NCBI GenBank assembly: GCA_937967465.1
Contig: CALBSW010000075.1
Span: 1-14,571, forward strand
Source of the DNA: an uncultured Flavobacteriales bacterium
GTDB lineage: Bacteria; Bacteroidota; Bacteroidia; Flavobacteriales_D; Sanyastnellaceae
Direction: 5' to 3'
Length of the DNA: 14,571 nucleotides
The notes beneath the pieces are model-generated. The model searched no databases and was not told the DNA's origin. It worked only from the letters and a program-made list of their open reading frames with translations. A program made the translations under genes and the position numbers. This document shows positions 5,693-13,340 of this stretch, in pieces (the stretch's first letter is position 1; every line of letters starts with the position of its first letter).

Positions 5693-6907
5693 ATGCGGAT
5701 CGGAATCATCAGAGAAGGAAAGACGCCACCGGACCAGCGGGTCCCCTTGACGCCCGCGCAGTGTGCGGAAGTGCTGAAGCGTTTCCCCTACATCGAGTTG
5801 GTCGTCCAGCCCAGTGAGGTCCGCCGCATTGCCGATGCCGAATACACGGAAGCGGGGGTCGAACTCAGTGACCACCTCGAAGACTGCGACGTTCTGTTTG
5901 GCGTGAAGGAGGTTCCGGTGGACCAATTGATCCCCGACAAGACCTACTTCTTCTTTTCGCACACCTTCAAACTGCAGCCGTACAACGCCAAGCTGCTGCG
6001 GGCCTGCTTGGACAAGCGCATCCGGCTGATTGACTACGAACTGCTCAAGCGTCCGGGTGGACGGCGCATCATCGGCTTTGGCCGCTACGCCGGCATCGTG
6101 GGGACGTACAACGCCTTCCGCACCTATGGCGCCCAACACGGCACCTATGACCTTCCGCGCGCCATCGACTGCGCCGACCGGAAGGAAATGGAGGGCCACC
6201 TCTCCAAGGTGAAGCTCGACCCGACCACCAAAATCGCCTTGACCGGCCACGGCCGGGTGGGCAATGGCGCCCGAGAAATCCTGGAAGCCATGAAAATCCG
6301 GGAGGTCCATCCGGTGGACTACCTCCGGGAAGATTTTGGGGAGCCCGTCTTCACCCACCTCGACCTCGAAGACTACAATCGCCGCGCTGGAGACGGTGGG
6401 TTCGACTTCGATGAATTCTGCGAAGACCCCATCGGATACGAGAGCACCTTCATGGCCTTCGCCCGCTCCACCGACCTGTTCATCGCCGGCCATTACTGGG
6501 CAGAAGGATCGCCCTTCCTGTTTACCCGGGAGGATGTCCGCGATGATGACTGGCGCATCTCCGTGGTGGCCGACATCAGCTGCGACATCGACGGCCCTGT
6601 AGCCACGACCCTCGAGCCGAGCACGATTGCAGACCCGATGTACGGATACGACCCCATCGCAGAAAAGCGGGTGCCCTTCGGGACGCCCGGCAGCGTGGGC
6701 GTGATGGCGGTGGACAACCTGCCTTGCGAACTTCCGCGGGATGCGAGTGCGGATTTCGGTGCCACGCTCGTGGAGCACATCATTCCCCTTGTGGTGGAAG
6801 GAGACAGCCAAGGCATCTTGAAAGGAGCATCCGAAACGACGCTGGAAGGCACATTGACCCCCGCGTTCGCGTACGTGTCTGAATACGCGGGCCTTACTGG
6901 GCGATAA
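5693..6907 (+). CDS. NAD(P)-dependent oxidoreductase, alanine dehydrogenase/saccharopine dehydrogenase (LYS1) type
   Basis: A 404-residue cytoplasmic protein of the AlaDH/PNT fold. The N-terminus MRIGIIREGKTPPDQRVPLTP is typical. GVKEVP (Lys72) and FSHTFK (His90) match the positions of the catalytic Lys and His of lysine-forming saccharopine dehydrogenase. The Rossmann motif is GHGRVG (185-190), with GFGRYAGIVG (128-137) before it and ADISCDIDG (293-301) and DNLPCELPRDAS (341-352) after it, all as in LYS1-like enzymes. Length fits the bacterial family. It probably catalyses a reversible NAD(P)-linked oxidative deamination, perhaps of saccharopine or another amino-acid adduct; the real substrate in Bacteroidota is not settled. 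The ATG at 5693 is chosen because it begins the conserved N-terminus. It has no functional neighbour here, and its stop overlaps the convergent TonB-like gene by 14 nt. Confidence 0.88.
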   Translation: MRIGIIREGKTPPDQRVPLTPAQCAEVLKRFPYIELVVQPSEVRRIADAEYTEAGVELSDHLEDCDVLFGVKEVPVDQLIPDKTYFFFSHTFKLQPYNAKLLRACLDKRIRLIDYELLKRPGGRRIIGFGRYAGIVGTYNAFRTYGAQHGTYDLPRAIDCADRKEMEGHLSKVKLDPTTKIALTGHGRVGNGAREILEAMKIREVHPVDYLREDFGEPVFTHLDLEDYNRRAGDGGFDFDEFCEDPIGYESTFMAFARSTDLFIAGHYWAEGSPFLFTREDVRDDDWRISVVADISCDIDGPVATTLEPSTIADPMYGYDPIAEKRVPFGTPGSVGVMAVDNLPCELPRDASADFGATLVEHIIPLVVEGDSQGILKGASETTLEGTLTPAFAYVSEYAGLTGR

Positions 6908-7649
6908 ACCGGTAGGTCAGGGTTCCCGTCTGCCGACGCGGCGCATCGGAACGGGAGGCAAACCGGCAGCGACCGGCGCTTCGAAGGGCTTCGCTGCGAA
7001 GACACTCCACCACATCTTCTCCCAATGCCTCGGCCTGCTGCACGGCCACATCCAGGACTTCCCCTCCCGGAGACACCGCAATGGACAAGACCACAACGCC
7101 CCCACCCCGACAGCGGTAGCCTGGAATGTCCAGCTGCAAGGCCTTCCGTCCAGAGAGGTCGTATTCGGCCGTGACCTGTCCGTCATAGCGGGCGTCCCAG
7201 CCCTCGTAATCCTCGAGGGGACGGTTCTCATCCGGACGACGGGTTCCGGCCGACTTGGGGGCTTCCCGACCGTCGGCCAATGCGTCAAAGGTTTGGCGCT
7301 CGAGGGCGCGAAGTTCCGCTTCCACCTCCGCCGCCATGCGGGCTTCTTCTGCGCGGCTGCTGCGCACCTCGTCCGACCGCGCAGCTTGACGGTCCGCAGC
7401 AGCATTGCGGATGGCGGCCATGCGGGCCTCCATCTGTTCGCGGACCGCCTCTTCCATGGTTCGCGTCTCTGTTTCCTGGAAATCCACAAAGTCCACCTCG
7501 GCAAAGGCCTGTCGCTCGGGAGCCGGAAGGCGCCCCCATTGCTCGAGCACACCCAGTGCGACCGCGTGCACCAGCAACGCCGCGATGGCGGCTTGCCAAA
7601 CGGCGCGCTCGCGCCGATCCATGGGTTTGCGTTCGGGGGAAGAATTCAT
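6894..7649 (-). CDS. TonB-like energy transducer protein
   Basis: A 251-residue inner-membrane protein with TonB architecture: one transmembrane helix at about 17-36, an Ala/Glu/Arg-rich coiled coil (60-125) instead of the usual Pro-rich spacer, and a C-terminal domain (160-251). The start of that domain (AEYDLSGRKALQL then PGYRCRGGG) and its end (GTLTYRFIAQ) match the TonB-like C-terminal domain common in Bacteroidota. Cys180, Cys216 and Cys228 sit at positions typical of that family and could form a disulfide in the periplasm. It would couple the proton-motive force to outer-membrane transporters, with ExbB/ExbD encoded elsewhere. The ATG at 7649 is preferred to a GTG at 7661. It is divergent from the Cys-rich peptide gene (78 bp) and convergent with, and overlapping, the oxidoreductase gene. 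Which outer-membrane transporter it serves is not evident. Confidence 0.82.
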   Translation of the reverse strand: MNSSPERKPMDRRERAVWQAAIAALLVHAVALGVLEQWGRLPAPERQAFAEVDFVDFQETETRTMEEAVREQMEARMAAIRNAAADRQAARSDEVRSSRAEEARMAAEVEAELRALERQTFDALADGREAPKSAGTRRPDENRPLEDYEGWDARYDGQVTAEYDLSGRKALQLDIPGYRCRGGGVVVLSIAVSPGGEVLDVAVQQAEALGEDVVECLRSEALRSAGRCRFASRSDAPRRQTGTLTYRFIAQ

Positions 7650-7660
7650 GGCTGCGACCA

Positions 7661-7668
7661 CAAAATAA
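7661..7668 (-). promoter_or_regulatory. candidate -7 element for the TonB-like gene
   Basis: TTATTTTG on the minus strand matches TAnnTTTG at 5 of 6 defined positions and lies 11 nt before the ATG at 7649. The same octamer occurs at 8092-8099 before the lectin gene. No spaced TTG was found. Confidence 0.25.
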
Positions 7669-7701
7669 CGCGGCGCATCGGCCGTTGCGTGCAGGAATTC
7701 C

Positions 7702-7709
7702 TATCTTTA
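7702..7709 (+). promoter_or_regulatory. candidate -7 element for the Cys/Lys-rich peptide gene
   Basis: TATCTTTA matches TAnnTTTG in all but the last base and lies 18 nt before the ATG at 7728. A TTG at 7685-7687 is 14 nt upstream, shorter than the usual spacing. The TATCTT core recurs before lhgO and the MFS gene. Confidence 0.4.
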
Positions 7710-7727
7710 ATGCAGAATACCTAGATC

Positions 7728-8045
7728 ATGAAGCACATTCTTCTCCTCGGTGCCCTCTTCCTTTTCGGCGCCACGGCATCCGCACAAAGCTGCACCGGTG
7801 GCGACAAAGCCAAGACCGAGTGCACCAAGTCCAAGAGCTCCTGCTGCAAGGGCAAGTCAGACGCTGGCAAGAGCTGCTGCTCCGCCAAGTCTTCTTGCAC
7901 CGACTCCAAGAAGAAAGGCAAGAAGTCCAAGGCCAAGAAGGCCGGCAAGGAGCAAGGCAAGTCCCAAATGGCCATGACCCGCACGGAGGAAAAGGCCACC
8001 AAGGCAGACAAGAAAGCCGAACTCAGCCCCGCCAAGGGCAGCTGA
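7728..8045 (+). CDS. small exported Cys- and Lys-rich protein of unknown function
   Basis: A 105-residue protein, mature length about 86. The signal peptide (1-19) ends ASA with Gln20 first in the mature chain. The mature N-terminal half holds seven Cys: 22, 32, 39-40, 50-51 and 57, as ECTK, SSCCKGK, KSCCSAKSSC. The rest is rich in Lys and Ala (SKKKGKKSKAKKAGK at about 60-74), with no other hydrophobic segment. Paired Cys with Lys spacers recall metallothionein-like metal-binding peptides, but an oxidising periplasm could instead give disulfides; no known family is recognised. It has its own candidate promoter at 7702-7709 and a strong terminator at 8068, so it is a single-gene transcript. 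Real-gene status rests on the signal peptide, the flanking signals and lack of a better overlapping frame. Function unknown. Confidence 0.78.
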   Translation: MKHILLLGALFLFGATASAQSCTGGDKAKTECTKSKSSCCKGKSDAGKSCCSAKSSCTDSKKKGKKSKAKKAGKEQGKSQMAMTRTEEKATKADKKAELSPAKGS

Positions 8046-8067
8046 ATTCAGCACCCCATATCAAAGA

Positions 8068-8099
8068 AAGGCCCGCCTCGAGCGGGCCTTCTTATTTTG
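8068..8099 (+). terminator. strong intrinsic terminator after the Cys/Lys-rich peptide gene
   Basis: AAGGCCCGC (8068-8076) and GCGGGCCTT (8082-8090) form a perfect 9-bp stem with loop CTCGA, followed by CTTATTTTG. The hairpin is about 23 bp after the stop at 8045 and ends 13 nt before the ATG of the lectin gene. Confidence 0.88.
8092..8099 (+). promoter_or_regulatory. possible -7 element overlapping the terminator T-run
   Basis: TTATTTTG matches TAnnTTTG at 5 of 6 defined positions and is 4 nt before the lectin ATG. It is the same octamer as that before the TonB-like gene. If used, the transcript would be nearly leaderless; equally it may be just the terminator tail. Confidence 0.2.
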
Positions 8100-8103
8100 T
8101 GCC

Positions 8104-10707
8104 ATGCCCCGCTGCTGTCTGGCCCTGTTCCTTTTGTTCAGCTGTTCGGTTTCCGCCCAATTCTCGGTGGTGGAAAATGCGACCGTGCTGTCTACCGACT
8201 GCGTCCAACTGACCCCGGCGATGAATGCCCAACGCGGCGCAGCTTGGTACGACTGCACCCTCGACGTCGCCCACCCCTTCACGCTCGAACTGACCGTCAA
8301 CTTGGGCTCCAACGACGGCGGAGCCGACGGCATCGCCTGGGTCATGCAGCAAATCGGTCCCGGCGCCCTGACTTCGAGCAATGGCGGCAACATGGGCTAC
8401 GGCAACTTCGATGGCCCCAGCGGGACCTTCATCGACCCGGTCTTCGACCCTTCCCTCGTCATCGAATTTGACACGTGGGTCAACGGCAATGTGGGCGATC
8501 CATTTGAAGACCACGTGGCCCTCCAGCGCGACGGAACCCACAACCACAACAGCCCGAACTGCCTCGCCGGCGCACCTCCCAACACCATCACAGCCAGTGC
8601 CACCAGTGGCAACATCGAAGACGGTCTGGACCACGACGTCCTCATCCAGTGGGACCCCGCCACCCAGAATTTCCGCATGGAATTCGATGGCGACGAGCGG
8701 TTCAGCGTCACGGTGGATTTGGTGGGCGACGTGTTTGCCGGAGACAGCGAAGTCTGGTGGGGATTCACCGGAAGCACCGGTGGCGCCAACAACGCGCAGT
8801 CCTTCTGTCTCGTCGACTTCAGCAACCCCATTGGCATTCCGGACCTCGCCCTCTCGCCGGCTCCCCCCTACGCCTTGTGCCCAGGAGAAACCGGGACCAT
8901 CACCGCATCGGCCCCCGGGCTGACCGTGAGCTGGGAAGACCTGAATTCCGCCACCCTCGAGGCCACAGTGGGCGAATACCTCGTGGAGGCCGACGTCAAT
9001 GGTTGTCCTCAGTCCCAACTGGTGGAAGTCGAGGCCCTGCCCGCCCCCAACCTCGCCGTGGCCAGTGATGCCATCACCATTTGTGACGGCGCACCCACCG
9101 TATTGACCGCCACCGCCGACCCCGGCACCGCACTCGACTGGGATGGCACGGGACAAGCCACACTTCCCGTGTCCGCCGGGGGTGTTTACACCGTGGTGGG
9201 CACCCTCGCCACCTGCACCGAATCGCTTGATGTCACGGTGACGGACCAATCCTCCCCCACCGTGACGGTCGCACCCGGGCCGGACCTGTCGCTGTGCGAT
9301 GGCGACGTGATCCAGGTCACCGCCAGCACCGACCAAGCCGCCAACATTTCATGGTCCGTCAACGGGTTGAGCACCCCGGGACCGACGATCGAGATCTCTG
9401 AAGTCGGACTGGTGCAGGCGACAGCGGAAACCGGCGGCTGTCCCGGCAACACCGTGACCCTCGACATCGAGGTTCTGCCCCTCCCCACCGCGGTGGTATC
9501 GGCCGTTCCCGAGGAACTCTGCTTCGGCGCCACTGGACTCGTGAGCGCGGTTCCCAACGCCGGTTCCACCGTCACCGGCTGGACGCTGCCCACAGGCACG
9601 ACCGCCCCCAACCAAGCCGGACCCGGGCTGTACATCGCCCAGCTCGAAGGCGCCAACGGTTGCACCTCCACTGCATCCCTCTCCCTGACGGAGCTGCCCC
9701 CCATCGACTTCACCCTGGACGCTCCCCTCGGCGCCTGCAACAACGAAACCGTCGCCTTGGAAGTCAGCGGGAACCACGACAACGCCGTTTGGTCCACCGG
9801 CGACGCGGGCAACCAGCTCCCCCTGACAGCAGCCGACGGGCCCGGCCCTTTCACGGTGACCGTATCCCTCGGCAATTGCAGCGCATCCGAAAGCACCTCG
9901 CTCGACTGGTGGCCCGTCCCGGTCATCGGCCCGTTGCAGGACACCGTCGTCCATTGCGTGACCGCCCCGCCCGTGGAGTGGACGTGGCCCACTCAGGCGG
10001 AAGCGCCCGTGGGGTGGTGGGTCTGGACCGTGAACGACGAGGTCATCCCCAACGGCCCCGCTTGGGAAACGGAGGGCGATTTCACCGTCCGCATCTTCGA
10101 CAGCATGACCGGATGCGAGGACACCGCCAATGTGGTCGTGGACGTCTGGCCGACACTCGATGTGGAAGCCGCACCCATGCTCGGCCTGATTTGCTGGGGG
10201 GAAGAGACCGAGGTGTTTGCGGAATTGCGGGCGCTGGAGGGGACCAACCTCGAGGAAATCCCCTACACCCTGGAGTGGTCCGATCCGTCTGTGGAAGGGC
10301 TCAACCCGACCGTTCCCGCAGGCACCTACCTGCTGACGGCGGAAAACGCGTGTGGCACAGACGTCACCACCGTGGAAGTCACACAGGAATACTGCGGTTG
10401 CGACATGTGGGTGCCCACCGCCTTCACGCCGGACAACGACGGGGTCAACGACGGGTTCCGCGTTGAATCCAATTGTCCTGAACTCGATGAATTCCAATTC
10501 CAGGTGTTCGACCGTTGGGGCGAATTGGTGTGGGAAACGCTCGACCCCGAACAACCGTGGATGGGCCAATCAGATGCGGGCACGGCCATGGAGGGACAGC
10601 ACTTCATCCCCGACGGCGTCTATGGCTACCGGCTTTTCTGGAAGTACACCGAAACCGGCATTCCTGTCATCGAGGAACGGCGCGGTCACGTGCACATTCT
10701 CCGCTGA
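8104..10707 (+). CDS. large surface protein: L-type lectin domain, seven Ig-like modules, T9SS type B (CHU_C) sorting domain
   Basis: An 867-residue exported protein. The signal peptide ends VSA at 18, leaving Gln19. Residues 20-240 are a bacterial L-type (legume-like) lectin domain: GGADGIAWVMQ (72-82), LVIEFDTWVN (118-127) and DHVAL (136-140) carry the expected Asp and metal/sugar-site strands. Residues 248-762 hold seven Ig/PKD-like modules of about 65-75 residues, each with one Cys pair: 259/301, 327/371, 398/446, 473/520, 544/592, 618/671 and 697/750. Residues 766-867 are the gliding-motility-type C-terminal domain, VPTAFTPDNDGVND through VFDRWGELVWE to GVYGYRLFW, a T9SS type B export signal. 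It should be a cell-surface glycan-binding adhesin. The ATG at 8104 begins the signal peptide and lies 13 nt after a terminator stem. Ligand not predictable from sequence. Confidence 0.92.
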   Translation: MPRCCLALFLLFSCSVSAQFSVVENATVLSTDCVQLTPAMNAQRGAAWYDCTLDVAHPFTLELTVNLGSNDGGADGIAWVMQQIGPGALTSSNGGNMGYGNFDGPSGTFIDPVFDPSLVIEFDTWVNGNVGDPFEDHVALQRDGTHNHNSPNCLAGAPPNTITASATSGNIEDGLDHDVLIQWDPATQNFRMEFDGDERFSVTVDLVGDVFAGDSEVWWGFTGSTGGANNAQSFCLVDFSNPIGIPDLALSPAPPYALCPGETGTITASAPGLTVSWEDLNSATLEATVGEYLVEADVNGCPQSQLVEVEALPAPNLAVASDAITICDGAPTVLTATADPGTALDWDGTGQATLPVSAGGVYTVVGTLATCTESLDVTVTDQSSPTVTVAPGPDLSLCDGDVIQVTASTDQAANISWSVNGLSTPGPTIEISEVGLVQATAETGGCPGNTVTLDIEVLPLPTAVVSAVPEELCFGATGLVSAVPNAGSTVTGWTLPTGTTAPNQAGPGLYIAQLEGANGCTSTASLSLTELPPIDFTLDAPLGACNNETVALEVSGNHDNAVWSTGDAGNQLPLTAADGPGPFTVTVSLGNCSASESTSLDWWPVPVIGPLQDTVVHCVTAPPVEWTWPTQAEAPVGWWVWTVNDEVIPNGPAWETEGDFTVRIFDSMTGCEDTANVVVDVWPTLDVEAAPMLGLICWGEETEVFAELRALEGTNLEEIPYTLEWSDPSVEGLNPTVPAGTYLLTAENACGTDVTTVEVTQEYCGCDMWVPTAFTPDNDGVNDGFRVESNCPELDEFQFQVFDRWGELVWETLDPEQPWMGQSDAGTAMEGQHFIPDGVYGYRLFWKYTETGIPVIEERRGHVHILR

Positions 10708-10741
10708 GGCCCCTGCCCATCCGTGGGCCGGGAGGCCCGAC

Positions 10742-10749
10742 TATCTTCG
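10742..10749 (+). promoter_or_regulatory. candidate -7 element for lhgO
   Basis: TATCTTCG matches TAnnTTTG with one mismatch and lies 9 nt before the ATG at 10759, implying a leader of a few nt at most. The 51-bp gap also has a small hairpin (GCCCA-TCCG-TGGGC) upstream that could end the lectin transcript, without a T-run. Confidence 0.45.
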
Positions 10750-10758
10750 CGGCCCCGC

Positions 10759-11982
10759 ATGGAATCCCGCAACACATTCGATCTCATCGTCGTCGGAGGC
10801 GGCATCGTCGGTGCCGCCGCGTTCTACAAGCTGCAACGCCGCCACCCGGAGGCCCGCATTGCCCTCCTCGAAAAGGAGGACATCCTCAGCGACCACCAGA
10901 CCGGCCACAACAGTGGTGTGATCCACAGTGGCCTCTACTACCCGCCAGGATCGCTCAAGGCCACCAACTGTGTGAAGGGCCGCCATGAATTGGTCGCCTT
11001 TGCCAAGGAATACGGCGTGGACCACGACGTGTGCGGAAAGGTCGTCGCCGCAGCCACCGAGGACGAGCTGCCCATGCTCGAGAAAATCCATGGCATCGGC
11101 ATGCAAAACGAGATCGAAGGACTGGAGCGCATCGACGGCGACCGGGTCCGGGAGATTGAGCCGCACTGCAGAGCTGTCGCCGGCCTCTGGGTGCCGTGCA
11201 CCGGCATCATCGATTTCCGGGGTGCGACAGCCAAGATGGCCGAGGTGGCCTTGGGCCAACAGCCGCAAAGCCGCGTGTTCACCGGCGTCGAAGCGACCGG
11301 CTTCACGCAGGAGAACGACGGCGTCACCGTGCACACCAAGCAGGGTGACTTTGCCGCGAAGGGCATGGTCGTTTGTGCTGGCCTGCAAGCCGACCGCCTC
11401 GCCCGGAAGGATGGCGTGTCGTTGCCCGAGCGCGTGGTGGGGTTCCGCGGCGATTACTACGAGCTCGAGGACCACGCCAAGCACAAGGTCCGCAACCTCA
11501 TCTACCCCGTTCCCAACCCCGATTTCCCCTTCTTGGGTGTCCACTTCACGCGGATGACCAACGGCGACATCGAATGCGGCCCCAACGCCGTCTTCACCTT
11601 CAAGCGCGAGGGCTACGGCAAAACAGACTTCAACTTGCGCGACACCGCGGAGGCCCTGGGGTATGGCGGCACGTGGAAGCTGTTCTTCAAGAACATGTCC
11701 TTCGGAATCAACGAATACCGGCGGGCGTTCTCCAAGCGGCTCTTCCTCAAGACGCTCCAGCGCCTCGTCCCCTCCCTCGAGATGGACGACCTGCGCGTCG
11801 GCCGCAGCGGTGTCCGCGCCCTGCTCCTGCGCCCCGACGGCGACACGAAGGACGATTTCCGCATCATCAGCCAAGGGCGCAGCGTCCACGTACTGAACGC
11901 CCCCTCCCCGGCCGCCACAGCCTCCCTCGCCATCGGTGACCACATCGCCGACGCCGTGGAAAAGCAAGGGCTCCTGTCCTGA
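10759..11982 (+). CDS. lhgO: L-2-hydroxyglutarate oxidase/dehydrogenase (LhgO), FAD-dependent
   Basis: A 407-residue FAD enzyme that oxidises L-2-hydroxyglutarate to 2-oxoglutarate, passing electrons to oxygen or the quinone pool. The dinucleotide motif is GGGIVG (13-18) with Glu38 closing the first beta-alpha-beta unit. The family block HNSGVIHSGLYYPPGSLKA (50-68), TGIIDFRGAT near 150, GFRGDYYEL near 230, and the C-terminal SGVRALLLRPDG plus VHVLNAPSPAATASLAIG are all as in LhgO. Length is close to the E. coli protein. The ATG at 10759 is preferred to an in-frame GTG at 10723. In this setting it most likely repairs the 2-hydroxyglutarate made by side reactions of 2-oxoglutarate enzymes; no CsiD or GABA genes are nearby. 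A UMF1 transporter gene follows after 45 bp with its own candidate promoter. Confidence 0.93.
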   Translation: MESRNTFDLIVVGGGIVGAAAFYKLQRRHPEARIALLEKEDILSDHQTGHNSGVIHSGLYYPPGSLKATNCVKGRHELVAFAKEYGVDHDVCGKVVAAATEDELPMLEKIHGIGMQNEIEGLERIDGDRVREIEPHCRAVAGLWVPCTGIIDFRGATAKMAEVALGQQPQSRVFTGVEATGFTQENDGVTVHTKQGDFAAKGMVVCAGLQADRLARKDGVSLPERVVGFRGDYYELEDHAKHKVRNLIYPVPNPDFPFLGVHFTRMTNGDIECGPNAVFTFKREGYGKTDFNLRDTAEALGYGGTWKLFFKNMSFGINEYRRAFSKRLFLKTLQRLVPSLEMDDLRVGRSGVRALLLRPDGDTKDDFRIISQGRSVHVLNAPSPAATASLAIGDHIADAVEKQGLLS

Positions 11983-12013
11983 CCCCGGTCCCGCCTGCGG
12001 ACATCCCACCCCC

Positions 12014-12021
12014 TATCTTGA
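12014..12021 (+). promoter_or_regulatory. candidate -7 element for the UMF1 MFS gene
   Basis: TATCTTGA shares the TATCTT core with the elements before lhgO and the Cys-rich gene and lies 6 nt before the ATG at 12028, so initiation would fall at or next to the start codon. It matches TAnnTTTG at 4 of 6 defined positions. Confidence 0.35.
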
Positions 12022-12027
12022 GCGGAC

Positions 12028-13335
12028 ATGGGATTGAAGCGCATTCGCAAGGAGTACACGGACAAGGCCGTCCGCATGGGATGGATGATGTACGATTGGG
12101 CCAATGGCGCCTACTTCCTCGTGATCACCACGGCCATCTTTCCCATCTTCTACAATGCCATCACCACCACGGAAGGAGCCGACGGATCCGTCAGCGATAC
12201 GGTGACCTTTCTCGGGGTTGAATTCATCAACACCCAGCTCTACAGCTACGTCCTCGGCGCCTCCTTCCTCATCGTCATCCTCGCCTCGCCCCTGCTGGCC
12301 GGCATGGCGGACTATCTGGGGCGAAAACTGACGTTCCTCAAGGTCTTCTGCTACATGGGCGCTTCGGGGTGCATCGGCCTCTTCTGGTTCGATCCGCAAC
12401 ACCTGGAGTGGAGCATGACCGCCCTGTTCCTCGCCAACGTCGGCGCGTGGGGCAGCCTCGGCTTCTACAATGCCTTCCTGCCGGAAATCGCCCCGGCCGA
12501 AGACCATGATCTGCTGTCGGCCAAAGGCTATTCCTGGGGCTTCTTCGGCTCCATCATCATCCTGCTGCTGTGCCTCGCGCTCATCATGGGCGTCGGCGCC
12601 CACCTCACGCGGTGGGCCTTCATTTTCGTCGGCCTCTGGTGGGCCGGGTGGGCGCAGGTGACCTTCCGCCGCATGCCAGTGCAGGTCAAGGACCGGCCCG
12701 ACGGCAACCTGCTGTGGCAGGGCTTCCGTGAGTTGAAGGGTGTGGCCATAGACCTCAAGGGCAAGACCCGCGTCATCCGCTACCTCCTGAGCTTCTTCGT
12801 GATGAGCATGGCCATCCAGACCATCATGCTCATGGCCTCCTCCTTCGGCATCAAGGAAATCCACCTGCCTGAAGACCAGCTGATCGTCGCCATCATCCTT
12901 GTGCAGGTTGTCGCCATTCCCGGTTCCTTCCTGTTCAGCCGGCTCAGCGGGCGGTATGGCAACGTGCCCGTCCTCATCGTGGCCACCTTCCTGTGGGGGG
13001 CCACCTGCGCCTTTGCCTACTCGCTGGTCAATGGGTCGACCATGTTCTTCATCGCCGCCGGCATGATCGGCTTCATGATGGGAGGCACACAGAGCCTCAA
13101 TCGGTCGACCTACACCAAGATGCTGCCCGACACCGACGATACGGCGTCGTACTTCAGCTTCTACGAAGTGCTGGAAAAGCTCGGCGTGGTCATCGGCATG
13201 TTCAGCTGGGGGTACATCGAGGGCCTGACCGGCAGCATGCGGAATTCCATCCTCGTGCTCATCGTGTTCTTCGCGGCCGCCTTGGCCCTGCTCATCGCCA
13301 TCCCCAAGGAGCGCGGTGATGCCCAGCTCGCCTGA
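12028..13335 (+). CDS. MFS transporter, UMF1 (Atg22-like) family
   Basis: A 435-residue inner-membrane transporter with about 12 hydrophobic segments. The family mark YDWANGAYFLVI (22-33) and the loop PLLAGMADYLGRK (88-100), the major-facilitator motif between helices 2 and 3, are plain. GFYNAFLPEIAP (about 147-158) and GFMMGGTQSLNRSTYTKMLP (about 350-370) are also typical of UMF1 proteins, which are related to the yeast vacuolar amino-acid effluxer Atg22. Bacterial substrates are not established; amino-acid efflux or uptake is the family-based guess. The ATG at 12028 gives the basic cytoplasmic N-terminus usual for the family. It follows lhgO by 45 bp and ends 5 bp from the stop of the convergent OmpA gene, so transcripts of the two must overlap. 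Confidence 0.9.
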   Translation: MGLKRIRKEYTDKAVRMGWMMYDWANGAYFLVITTAIFPIFYNAITTTEGADGSVSDTVTFLGVEFINTQLYSYVLGASFLIVILASPLLAGMADYLGRKLTFLKVFCYMGASGCIGLFWFDPQHLEWSMTALFLANVGAWGSLGFYNAFLPEIAPAEDHDLLSAKGYSWGFFGSIIILLLCLALIMGVGAHLTRWAFIFVGLWWAGWAQVTFRRMPVQVKDRPDGNLLWQGFRELKGVAIDLKGKTRVIRYLLSFFVMSMAIQTIMLMASSFGIKEIHLPEDQLIVAIILVQVVAIPGSFLFSRLSGRYGNVPVLIVATFLWGATCAFAYSLVNGSTMFFIAAGMIGFMMGGTQSLNRSTYTKMLPDTDDTASYFSFYEVLEKLGVVIGMFSWGYIEGLTGSMRNSILVLIVFFAAALALLIAIPKERGDAQLA

Positions 13336-13340
13336 GCCGG

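Noticed and set aside
8092..9336. Minus-strand open frame of 414 codons opposite the lectin gene
   Set aside because: Gly/Val/His-rich antisense shadow; the plus strand has a full domain series from signal peptide to sorting domain.
10741..12009. Minus-strand open frame of 422 codons opposite lhgO
   Set aside because: Antisense shadow of a clearly recognised FAD enzyme; no domain seen.
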